A DNA stretch of 6,111 nucleotides from Sideroxydans lithotrophicus (GTDB taxonomy: Bacteria; Pseudomonadota; Gammaproteobacteria; Burkholderiales; Sulfuriferulaceae), in NCBI GenBank assembly GCA_022736605.1, contig DZDB01000086.1:2049-8159 (forward strand), given 5' to 3'. How positions within the stretch are numbered: position 1 is the stretch's first letter; the number at the start of each line of letters is the position of its first letter. The position numbers were made by a program, and so were the translations under genes. The notes beneath the pieces were generated by a model. It was not told where the DNA came from and ran no database searches. It saw only the letters and a list, made by a program, of their open reading frames with translations. Below, piece by piece: positions 1 to 5,685 of the stretch.

Positions 1-67
1 GCGTCAGCATGACGAACAGCAGCACGGCCGGGATGGGGTTTTTAATCGACCAGGAAGAAACGTTCAT
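1..67 (-). CDS. RND efflux transporter permease, N-terminal fragment
   Basis: This is the start of a gene that runs off the left edge; 22 codons are visible, reading MNVSSWSIKNPIPAVLLFVM then LT. The pattern (short amphipathic N-terminus with a W-S-I-x-N-P-x-P-A motif running into a hydrophobic first transmembrane helix) is how AcrB-like RND (HAE1 or related) proton-driven permeases begin. Such proteins are inner-membrane trimers that export drugs or other substrates. It follows the adaptor gene by 38 bp on the same strand, the usual adaptor-permease order, so the two are probably one operon. The Shine-Dalgarno is weak: just upstream lies GAGC-AA-GCTC rather than a clear AGGAG, so translation may be coupled to the adaptor gene. 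No alternative start exists in frame back to the adaptor stop. Substrate cannot be told from this fragment. The family call is firm for its length; the subfamily is inferred. Confidence 0.85.
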   Translation of the reverse strand, partial: MNVSSWSIKNPIPAVLLFVMLT

Positions 68-105
68 GATTGAGCTTGCTCGGGTGGAGGAGAACCGTTG
101 AACTA

Positions 106-1323
106 CTACTGCGGGCGACTGGCCGCCGCCGCACCCAGTACCTGCACCGCATCGCCGTCGGTCAGGAAGCCCGCACCGCTGGCCACAACCCGGGCGTCCG
201 GCTGGATGCCGCCGACGATCTCGATATGGTCGCCGCGGCGCTGCCCGATGCCGACCTTGACCTGGCTCACCCGGGCCTGCCCGGTTCCGGTTGCTCCAAC
301 CAGCTGGAACACATAACTGAAGCCCTCGCGCAACACCACGGCGGATTGCGGCAAGCTCATGGCGCGTGCGCGCCCCAGTTCGAACACGCCCTGCGCGAAC
401 ATGCCGGCGCGCAGGCCGTTGTCCGACGCCGTCGGCGGCAGATCGACGTACACCAGACCATTCAGGGTTTGCGGATCGACGGTCGGCGCAACCATGCGCA
501 CGCGCCCCTGCACCTGTTTGCCATCCGGGGAAGTCAGGGCCGCAGCCATCCCGGGCTTGAGCCTGGCCAGATCGGCGGCGCTGACTTCGGCGCGCCATTC
601 AAGCCGGTTGCCACGGATCAGGCGGAACAATTCCTGCCCGGGCTGCGCAAGCGAACCGATGGTCGCGGTGCGCGCCGAAATCACGCCGTCGTCGGGCGCG
701 CGCACCACGGTTTGCGCCAGCCGCAGCTGCTCGGTCTGCAGGCGCGCGCCTGCGGCATTGAGCCGGGCGACTGCGGCCTTTTCTGCGGTCAGGTACTGGT
801 TGATCTGCTGGGCGCTGAGAAAGCCGGTCTTTTGATACTGCCGCGCGCGATCGCCGTTGGCGCGCGCCTCGCTCAGCATGGCCGCCGCCTCGGCAACGGA
901 TGCCTGGGCTTGCGACAATTCGGCCTCGACGGTGTCGCTGGCCATGCGTGCCAGCACCTGGCCCTTTTTCACCTGATCGCCCACGTTGACCTGCACCGCA
1001 GTCAAGCGCAGATTGCTGGCTTCGCTGCTGATCACCGCTTCCTGCCAGGCGGCGACATTGCCGTTGCTGGTCAGCACACGCGGCCATTCGATCAGCTGCG
1101 GCGTGGTAGCGGCAACCGTCAAGGCCGGTTTGACCGCCACTTGGGCAACATCCGCAGCGGATTGGGGGGGCTGGGTTGCGCCGTTCTCGTGCGTGTCCTT
1201 ATCGCTGCATCCCAGCATAATGAGGCTGGTCGCCATGACGCTGATCGCTGTTGCGCCGGACAGCGTGCGTAGCTGGCCGGCCCTGTGTCCGGCAAGGCCG
1301 GAAAGATGTGATAAGAATGGCAT
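106..1323 (-). CDS. RND efflux periplasmic adaptor (membrane fusion protein), lipoprotein
   Basis: A 405-residue AcrA/MexA-type adaptor that would bridge the inner-membrane RND permease and an outer-membrane channel. Residues 20-38 form a hydrophobic signal ending in I-M-L-G-C39, which fits the loose lipobox pattern, so Cys39 is probably lipidated; the mature protein starts C-S-D-K. Residues about 90-118 (VGDQVKKGQVLARM) and 206-237 (VRAPDDGVISARTATIGSLA) are the two halves of the biotinyl-lipoyl domain. Between them, about 119-200, lies an Ala/Gln/Glu-rich alpha-helical hairpin. A beta-barrel domain (about 241-315, with LKPGM and LRAGMFA) and a membrane-proximal domain (about 322-396, LPQSAVV...VASGAGFLTDGDAV) follow. 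The ATG at 1323 is preceded by AGGG with 7 nt spacing. The gene ends in tandem TAG TAG. The permease gene follows directly, and the glycerate kinase gene diverges upstream. No outer-membrane channel gene lies between them. Substrate is unknown; Ser at +2 would favour outer-membrane sorting by the E. coli rule, an inference only. Confidence 0.93.
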   Translation of the reverse strand: MPFLSHLSGLAGHRAGQLRTLSGATAISVMATSLIMLGCSDKDTHENGATQPPQSAADVAQVAVKPALTVAATTPQLIEWPRVLTSNGNVAAWQEAVISSEASNLRLTAVQVNVGDQVKKGQVLARMASDTVEAELSQAQASVAEAAAMLSEARANGDRARQYQKTGFLSAQQINQYLTAEKAAVARLNAAGARLQTEQLRLAQTVVRAPDDGVISARTATIGSLAQPGQELFRLIRGNRLEWRAEVSAADLARLKPGMAAALTSPDGKQVQGRVRMVAPTVDPQTLNGLVYVDLPPTASDNGLRAGMFAQGVFELGRARAMSLPQSAVVLREGFSYVFQLVGATGTGQARVSQVKVGIGQRRGDHIEIVGGIQPDARVVASGAGFLTDGDAVQVLGAAAASRPQ

Positions 1324-1388
1324 CGATCAACCCTGAATTCGTCTTGCAAGCGCGCAATAAGGCTTGCGAATCAAGCGTGGGAGTTTAT
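1324..1388. promoter_or_regulatory. Divergent intergenic region with short palindromes
   Basis: These 65 bp separate the start codons of the efflux adaptor (minus) and glycerate kinase (plus), so both promoters or their ends must lie here or inside the genes. I find no convincing -35/-10 pair in either direction. What stands out is repeated CTTGC/GCAAG sequence: a perfect 8-bp palindrome CTTGCAAG at 1343-1350, an inverted repeat TTGC...GCAA at 1344-1357, and GCTTG-N5-CAAGC at 1362-1376. Dyads of this kind in a divergent spacer are often operator sites, but no regulator gene is adjacent within the window, so the role is inferred. Confidence 0.4.
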
Positions 1389-2675
1389 ATGCAAACAGAA
1401 CGCATACGCCAACTGCTGCTGGGCTCGTTCCATGCTGCCGTTGCCGCTGCGAACCCGGCCCATATCCTGCCGCCCCATCTTCCCGCCCCCCCACGCGGGC
1501 GCACGCTGGTGCTTGGCGGCGGCAAAGCGGCCGCCAGCATGGCTGCTGCGGTGGAAGCGCACTGGCCGGCTGACGCACCGCTATCCGGCCTGGTCGTGAC
1601 CCGCTACCAGCACAGCCTGCCCGCCCGGCTTAACGCTGTCAGCCGCATTGAAGTGATCGAGGCCAGCCATCCGCTGCCGGACGGCCGCGGCGAAGCAGCG
1701 GCCTTGCGCATGCTCGATCTGGCCGGCCAACTGGGGGCTGACGACCTGCTGCTGGTGCTGATCTCGGGCGGCGGCTCCAGCCTGCTTGCCGCGCCGGTCG
1801 CAGGCGTGACCTTGAAGGCGTTGCGCCAGGTCACCAAGGCGCTGCTGCACGCAGGCGCCGGCATCCAGGACATCAACAGCGTCCGCAAACATCTCACTCG
1901 CCTGGCGGGTGGCAGGCTGGCGCAAGCCGCCCAAGGCGCGCGCGGTCTCGCCCTGATCATTTCCGACGTGGTCGGCGACGACCCATCTCACATCGCCTCA
2001 GGCCCCTGTGCGCCCGATCCCACGACCTGCGGCGATGCATTAACGCTGCTGCAGCGTTTGCAGATCGCGCTGCCCGCAGGCGTCAGGCAGCATCTCGAAA
2101 GCTGCGCCGACGGGATTCAGCCCGACACACCCAAACCCGGCGATGCCTGTTTCAGACAGATGGAGAACCGCATCATCGCCCGTGCGCGCGACAGCCTGGA
2201 AGCCGCGGCCGCCTATTTCCAGCAACAGGGCATCCCGGCCGTGCTGCTATCCGACGCTGTCAGCGGCGATGCCCAGACCGTTGCCCGGCAGCATGCGGCA
2301 CTGGCCCATGCAATGAGGCGGCGAACCCCGCTTGCCCTTGTTTCCGGAGGAGAAACCACGGTCACCCTGCGGCCGCAGCATGGTCGCGGCGGTCGCAACA
2401 GCGAATATCTGCTGGCGCTTGCACTGGCCCTGCGCGACCTGCCAGCCGCAGCGATTGCCTGCGACACCGATGGCATCGACGGCAGCGAAGACAACGCTGG
2501 CGCATTGATCACCGCGGACACCCTGAAGCGTGCAACCGAGATGGGCGTGGATCCGCAGACCCTGTTGGCCCGACACGATAGCCATGCTTTTTTTGCGGCG
2601 CTGGGCGATCTGGTCGTGACCGGCCCGACCCGCACCAACGTCAACGATTACCGTGCTTTGCTGATCGGCCTATAG
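1389..2675 (+). CDS. gckA: Glycerate 2-kinase, MOFRL family (GckA/TtuD)
   Basis: A 428-residue type-2 glycerate kinase, expected to phosphorylate D-glycerate with ATP to 2-phosphoglycerate in the cytoplasm, feeding glycerate (from tartronate semialdehyde, hydroxypyruvate or glyoxylate routes) into lower glycolysis. The family was historically also annotated as hydroxypyruvate reductase TtuD. Visible motifs are GGGKAAA at 43-49 (conserved Lys46), SGGGSSLL at 126-133, NSVRKHL at 153-159, SDVVGDD at 172-178 and GPCAPDPTT at 185-193. The C-terminal MOFRL domain (about 310-425) has SGGETTVT, GRGGRNSEY, DTDGIDG and TGPTRTNVND. Length is normal for the family. I chose the ATG at 1389 because GGGAG at 1379-1383 sits 5 nt upstream and the protein then begins as relatives do (MQTERIRQLLLGSF); the frame stays open upstream to 1251 but that part overlaps the adaptor gene. 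Neighbouring genes give no pathway partner such as tartronate semialdehyde reductase, so the metabolic route is not settled. Confidence 0.92.
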   Translation: MQTERIRQLLLGSFHAAVAAANPAHILPPHLPAPPRGRTLVLGGGKAAASMAAAVEAHWPADAPLSGLVVTRYQHSLPARLNAVSRIEVIEASHPLPDGRGEAAALRMLDLAGQLGADDLLLVLISGGGSSLLAAPVAGVTLKALRQVTKALLHAGAGIQDINSVRKHLTRLAGGRLAQAAQGARGLALIISDVVGDDPSHIASGPCAPDPTTCGDALTLLQRLQIALPAGVRQHLESCADGIQPDTPKPGDACFRQMENRIIARARDSLEAAAAYFQQQGIPAVLLSDAVSGDAQTVARQHAALAHAMRRRTPLALVSGGETTVTLRPQHGRGGRNSEYLLALALALRDLPAAAIACDTDGIDGSEDNAGALITADTLKRATEMGVDPQTLLARHDSHAFFAALGDLVVTGPTRTNVNDYRALLIGL

Positions 2676-2688
2676 CCTGCTGGACGAA

Positions 2689-3417
2689 TCAATTCAGACG
2701 CTGCACCTGAACCGGATCGCCCACTTTCAACCCAAACTTGGCAGCAGCACTGCCCCGATTCACTGCCAGTTCCAGCAGCCCCACGCTGTTGATGAACCAG
2801 AATCCCGCACCCTTTGCGACAAAGCCGAAGCTTTCGCCATGAACGAAAGTCTCGCCGGTAGCCCGCACACGCGCATCGCTCAACACGCCGCGTATGCCAG
2901 TCCAGGCATTGCCGTAATGATCGATGTAGATCACCCGGGGCAAGTCGCCCGCGTCGAACTCGACCTGAAGTTTGTCCAGCGGGCTCAGCTTGTCATGGGG
3001 AAACTCGCCGCGCGCGATCTCGGCTGCAATCAATGCGAACAGGTCGCGCCCATGAAAGGTGGCAGAGAGCGCAGCGGGGTGCCAGTCGATGCGCCACAGC
3101 CGGGCATCTGCGTGGCGCGCATGTACGACGGATAACAGGCCATTATCCGGGCCGACAAACCAGTGCCCCCCCGCCAGCACCACGACCGCATCGCGCGGCG
3201 TACCCACGCCCGGGTCGACTACCGCAACAAAGACGCTTCCCGGCGGAAAACCCTGGGCAAACGCGGCCAGCAAATGGGCGCCGGCATGCGCATTGAAGTC
3301 CGGCACGTCATGCAGCAGATCGATGACCTGATGCGCGGGTGCAAGCTGCGCCAATCGTGTCTTGATTTGCCCGACATAGGGGTCATGCGCGCCAAAATCC
3401 GTAAACAGAACGATCAC
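2689..3417 (-). CDS. SAM hydroxide adenosyltransferase (SAM hydrolase, DUF62 family)
   Basis: A 242-residue cytosolic enzyme of the family that uses water-derived hydroxide to cleave S-adenosylmethionine into adenosine and L-methionine; the fold is shared with fluorinase and chlorinase. Motifs in order: FTDFG 5-9, DPYVG 12-16, HDVP 36-39, VVDPGVG 66-72, GPDNGLL 89-95, TFHGRDLFA 120-128, IDHYGN 165-170, SVGLLELAVNRGSAA 201-215 and GDPV 223-226. Asp68, Arg75 and His122 match the Asp-Arg-His set that, as I recall, marks hydrolases of this family (D68/R75/H127 in the Pyrococcus protein). The frame extends to a TTG at 3438, but I chose GTG at 3417. It has AAGGG 8 nt upstream, gives the family's usual MIVLFTDFG start, and the TTG lies inside a TATAAT box. 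The residue after FHGRDLFA is Leu where relatives usually have Pro. The gene sits downstream of the alpha-operon terminator with its own likely promoter. Its physiological role in bacteria is poorly known. Confidence 0.92.
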   Translation of the reverse strand: MIVLFTDFGAHDPYVGQIKTRLAQLAPAHQVIDLLHDVPDFNAHAGAHLLAAFAQGFPPGSVFVAVVDPGVGTPRDAVVVLAGGHWFVGPDNGLLSVVHARHADARLWRIDWHPAALSATFHGRDLFALIAAEIARGEFPHDKLSPLDKLQVEFDAGDLPRVIYIDHYGNAWTGIRGVLSDARVRATGETFVHGESFGFVAKGAGFWFINSVGLLELAVNRGSAAAKFGLKVGDPVQVQRLN

Positions 3418-3425
3418 AGTCCGCA

Positions 3426-3430
3426 CCCTT
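3426..3430 (-). promoter_or_regulatory. Shine-Dalgarno deciding the SAM hydrolase start
   Basis: AAGGG on the minus strand lies 8 nt upstream of the GTG at 3417. The in-frame alternatives fit less well: GTG at 3426 overlaps this motif, and TTG at 3438 has no purine-rich stretch in front of it. Confidence 0.6.
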
Positions 3431-3437
3431 GAAGACA

Positions 3438-3443
3438 ATTATA
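3438..3443 (-). promoter_or_regulatory. Probable -10 box (TATAAT) of the SAM hydrolase gene
   Basis: A six-of-six TATAAT on the minus strand, between the alpha-operon terminator and the SAM hydrolase gene. Transcription would begin near 3431, giving a leader of about 14 nt that just includes the AAGGG Shine-Dalgarno. No good -35 hexamer lies 16-18 bp upstream (AGCGGC at 17 bp) and there is no extended TGN, so the promoter may be weak or need an activator. Confidence 0.45.
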
Positions 3444-3460
3444 AGGAGTATGCCCAAGCC

Positions 3461-3480
3461 GCCGCTCTCGGTACAGCGGC
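3461..3480. repeat. Small inverted repeat between terminator and SAM hydrolase promoter
   Basis: GCCGCT and AGCGGC form a perfect 6-bp dyad around an 8-nt loop. It overlaps where the -35 region of the TATAAT at 3438-3443 would be (about 3461-3466), so it could be an operator or simply a stable hairpin. No flanking T-run makes it a terminator. The rest of 3444-3545 holds only the alpha-operon terminator. Confidence 0.3.
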
Positions 3481-3493
3481 CAAATTGCGGACA

Positions 3494-3523
3494 TGAAAAA
3501 GCCGGGATAACCCGGCTTTTTCA
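3494..3523 (-). terminator. Rho-independent terminator of the ribosomal alpha operon
   Basis: TGAAAAAGCCGGG and CCCGGCTTTTTCA form a perfect 13-bp stem around a 4-nt loop, with the A and T runs inside the stem. It begins about 22 bp past the rplQ stop in the direction of transcription. The structure is symmetric, with a U-run when read from either strand, so it could also stop antisense transcription coming from the SAM hydrolase side. Confidence 0.9.
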
Positions 3524-3545
3524 CTTGGATGAGGCGTGCAGCAGC

Positions 3546-3935
3546 TTATTCGACGTCGACAGCAACGGCGCTGCTATCCGGGCGATCGACCAGTTCGACC
3601 AATGCCATCGGCGCATTGTCGCCATTGCGGAAACCGAACTTCAGGATGCGCAGATAACCACCCGGACGGGTTTTGTAACGCGGACCCAGTTCGGCAAACA
3701 GCTTGACCACCATGTCGCGGTCACGCATGCGGTCGAACGCAAGACGATGGTTGGCAAGGCTCGGCTCTTTACCCAAAGTAATCAGGGGTTCGACGAAACG
3801 GCGCAACTCCTTGGCTTTGGGCAGGGTCGTCTTGATGACTTCGTGCTTCAGCAGGGACACCGTCATGTTGCGAAACATGGCCAGACGATGGCTGGTTGTA
3901 CGGTTGAGTTTACGGTTTGACTGACGATGACGCAT
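3546..3935 (-). CDS. rplQ: 50S ribosomal protein L17 (bL17)
   Basis: A 129-residue L17 (127 in E. coli), a large-subunit protein near the peptide exit side of the ribosome. It begins MRHRQSNRKLNRTTSHR, close to the invariant bacterial start, followed by AMFRNM, the highly conserved IKTTLPKAKELRRFVEPLIT (about 34-53), ELGPR, GGYLRILK and GDNAPMALVELVDR. The ATG at 3935 has AAGGA 6 nt upstream. It is the last gene of the alpha operon, after rpoA with an 82-bp spacer, and is followed by the operon terminator. The short acidic C-terminus (DSSAVAVDVE) is variable across the family. Confidence 0.98.
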   Translation of the reverse strand: MRHRQSNRKLNRTTSHRLAMFRNMTVSLLKHEVIKTTLPKAKELRRFVEPLITLGKEPSLANHRLAFDRMRDRDMVVKLFAELGPRYKTRPGGYLRILKFGFRNGDNAPMALVELVDRPDSSAVAVDVE

Positions 3936-3967
3936 GGCGATTCCTTTTAAATGTATTCTTGGGCAAA

Positions 3968-4004
3968 GTCGCCTGCCAGGGCGACCCGCACTTTATTATC
4001 GGGT
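3968..4004 (-). other. Overlapping candidate hairpins in the rpoA-rplQ spacer
   Basis: Two inverted repeats share bases 3984-3985. GTCGCC (3968-3973) pairs with GGCGAC (3980-3985) around a 6-nt loop, and ACCCG (3984-3988) pairs with CGGGT (4000-4004). In the transcript they would be alternatives and could not both be fully formed. Neither is followed by a U-run, so they are not intrinsic terminators. They sit upstream of the rplQ Shine-Dalgarno and may mark an mRNA processing or stability element; the function is inferred from structure alone. Confidence 0.35.
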
Positions 4005-4017
4005 GGCGGTTAAAAAA

Positions 4018-4998
4018 TCAGGGACGCTCGAGACCTGCAGGCGGCCAGTTCTCAAGACGCATACCCAATGAGAGGCTGCGCGAGGCCAGCACATCCTTGA
4101 TTTCATTCAGCGACTTGCGGCCCAGGTTAGGCGTGCGCAGCAATTCCGACTCGGAACGCTGAATCAGGTCACCAATGAAGTAGATGTTTTCGGCTTTCAG
4201 GCAGTTGGCTGAACGGACAGTCAGTTCAAGGTCATCAACCGGACGCAGCAACAAGGGATCGACCTGCGGCGAACGCGGCAGTTCAGACTCAGCCGGCGTG
4301 CCTTCAAGATCAGCGAAGACCGACAACTGATTGACCAGAATGCGCGCAGCAGTGCGTACCGCCTCTTCCGGCTCTACCACACCGTTGGTTTCGATATCGA
4401 TCACCAGACGGTCAAGGTCGGTACGCTGCTCCACACGCGCGCTTTCGACCGAATAAGCAACACGACGAATCGGGCTGAACGAGGCATCCAGCAGGATGGA
4501 ACCCACCGAGCGGGTTTCCTCGGAAATCTTCCGCACGCTGGCGGGCTGATAACCGCGGCCAGCCTCGATCTTGATTTCCATGTCCAGCTTGCCGCCCTTG
4601 GTCAAGTGAGCAATCACGTGAGCGGGGTTCAGAACCTCTATGTCGTGGCCCACTTCAATATCGCCTGCCGTGACAACGCCCTCGCCAGCTTTGTTGACTT
4701 TCAAAGTGACTTCAGACTTGCCGTGCATCTTGAATGCGATGCCCTTGAGATTCAGCAGAATGTCGACGACATCTTCCTGAACGCCCTCGATAGTTGAATA
4801 CTCGTGCACGACACCACTGATAGACACCTCAGTCGGCGCATAGCCAACCATGGATGACAGGAGAATGCGACGAAGCGCATTGCCGAGCGTATGGCCGTAG
4901 CCACGCTCGAAAGGCTCCATGATGACCTTAGCGTGCAGCGGTGAAGCACGATCAACTTCCACAATACGTGGCTTGAGAAATTCCGTTGCGCTTTGCAT
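4018..4998 (-). CDS. rpoA: DNA-directed RNA polymerase alpha subunit
   Basis: A 326-residue alpha subunit (329 in E. coli). The dimer nucleates assembly of the core polymerase, and its C-terminal domain contacts UP elements and activators. The N-terminal domain (about 1-230) carries ERGYGHTLGNALRRILLSSM at 31-50, which includes the assembly arginines, and VKGI-like LLNLKGIAFK at 81-90. A flexible, Pro/Glu-containing linker (about 231-246) leads into the C-terminal domain with DPLLLRPVDDLELTVRSANC. Arg262, Asn265 and Lys295 correspond to E. coli R265, N268 and K298, the DNA-binding residues, all retained. NLGRKS and LGMRLENWPP are also conserved. The ATG at 4998 is preceded by AAGGA with a fairly long 10-nt spacer. 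It lies 43 bp after rpsD in the alpha operon, so it is co-transcribed with ribosomal proteins. Confidence 0.99.
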   Translation of the reverse strand: MQSATEFLKPRIVEVDRASPLHAKVIMEPFERGYGHTLGNALRRILLSSMVGYAPTEVSISGVVHEYSTIEGVQEDVVDILLNLKGIAFKMHGKSEVTLKVNKAGEGVVTAGDIEVGHDIEVLNPAHVIAHLTKGGKLDMEIKIEAGRGYQPASVRKISEETRSVGSILLDASFSPIRRVAYSVESARVEQRTDLDRLVIDIETNGVVEPEEAVRTAARILVNQLSVFADLEGTPAESELPRSPQVDPLLLRPVDDLELTVRSANCLKAENIYFIGDLIQRSESELLRTPNLGRKSLNEIKDVLASRSLSLGMRLENWPPAGLERP

Positions 4999-5018
4999 AA
5001 AGTACGATTCCTTAACAC

Positions 5019-5040
5019 CTGGCCATCAAGACCGGCCCAG
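5019..5040 (-). other. Imperfect hairpin between rpsD and rpoA
   Basis: CTGGCC (5019-5024) and GGCCCAG (5034-5040) form a 6-bp stem with one bulged base and a 9-nt loop, filling much of the 43-bp spacer just before the rpoA Shine-Dalgarno. No T-run follows. It might affect rpoA translation or mRNA processing; chance cannot be excluded for a stem this short. Confidence 0.3.
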
Positions 5041-5041
5041 C

Positions 5042-5671
5042 TTATTTGGAGTACAGCTCAACGACCAGAGATTCGTTGATGGTCGACGGCAGTTCCGAAC
5101 GAAGCGGAGCGGCCTTGTAGGTACCCTTCAATGCCTTGGCATCCACCTCGACCCACTCGGGATAGCCACGTGCTGCCGTAGCTTCTGCTGCAGCCTTGAT
5201 GCGCAAATGAGCCTTGGCCTTTTCAGCCACCTCAACCACATCGCCGGCACGCACCTGATACGAAGGAATATTGACGCGACGACCGTTCACGGTAATGCCG
5301 TTGTGGCGCAAAACCTGACGCGCTTCAGTGCGCGAGGCGCCGAAACCCATCCGATAACAAACCGAATCCAGACGCGACTCCAGCATTGAAAGCAGATTTT
5401 CGCCGGTCACACCCTTGCGGCTGTCTGCACGCTTGTAGGTCAAACGGAACTGGCCTTCAAGAACGCCGTAGATACGACGGATTTTTTGCTTCTCACGCAA
5501 CTGCACGCCATAACCGGACAGACGCGCACCGCTTTTCTGACCATGCTGGCCAGGGGCATAGGCGCGGCGCTCGATGGCGCATTTGTCAGTGAAACATTTC
5601 TCGCCCTTGAGGAAGAGCTTCTCGCCTTCACGGCGACACTGACGGCATTTGGGATCAAGATTACGAGCCAT
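5042..5671 (-). CDS. rpsD: 30S ribosomal protein S4 (uS4), zinc-binding type
   Basis: A 209-residue S4 (206 in E. coli), a primary 16S rRNA-binding protein that nucleates assembly of the 30S body and, in E. coli, represses its own operon through a leader pseudoknot near rpsM (outside this window). The N-terminus carries Cys9, Cys12, Cys26 and Cys31 (C-X2-C-X13-C-X4-C), the zinc-site arrangement known from Thermus S4 and lost in E. coli. APGQHG, YGVQLREKQKIRRIYGVLE and NLLSMLESRLDSVCYRMGFG follow. The S4 RNA-binding fold is at about 97-160 (SRTEARQVLRHNGITVNGR...VNIPSYQVRAGD), and the C-terminus is INESLVVELYSK. The frame extends 15 codons further upstream into rpsK, but ATG at 5671 gives the standard MARN start and has AGGGA 5 nt ahead. 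It follows rpsK by 14 bp. Confidence 0.98.
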   Translation of the reverse strand: MARNLDPKCRQCRREGEKLFLKGEKCFTDKCAIERRAYAPGQHGQKSGARLSGYGVQLREKQKIRRIYGVLEGQFRLTYKRADSRKGVTGENLLSMLESRLDSVCYRMGFGASRTEARQVLRHNGITVNGRRVNIPSYQVRAGDVVEVAEKAKAHLRIKAAAEATAARGYPEWVEVDAKALKGTYKAAPLRSELPSTINESLVVELYSK

Positions 5672-5685
5672 GACTTTCCCTACTA

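Noticed and set aside
70..1272. A 400-codon plus-strand open frame opposite the efflux adaptor
   Set aside because: It mirrors the adaptor gene almost end to end in high-GC DNA. Its protein is rich in His, Arg and Gly with no recognisable domain, while the minus frame is a textbook adaptor.
1251..1388. N-terminal extension of the glycerate kinase
   Set aside because: It would overlap the divergent adaptor gene by 73 bp and has no family similarity; the ATG at 1389 has a good Shine-Dalgarno.
2689..3417. Fluorinase or chlorinase instead of SAM hydrolase
   Set aside because: The Asp68/Arg75/His122 set typical of the hydroxide-using enzymes is present. At 242 residues the protein is clearly shorter than the roughly 300-residue fluorinases, and no halometabolite genes surround it.
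3429..3920. A 163-codon plus-strand open frame across the terminator and opposite rplQ
   Set aside because: It reads through the operon terminator hairpin and is antisense to a certain L17 gene; the product has no recognisable motif.
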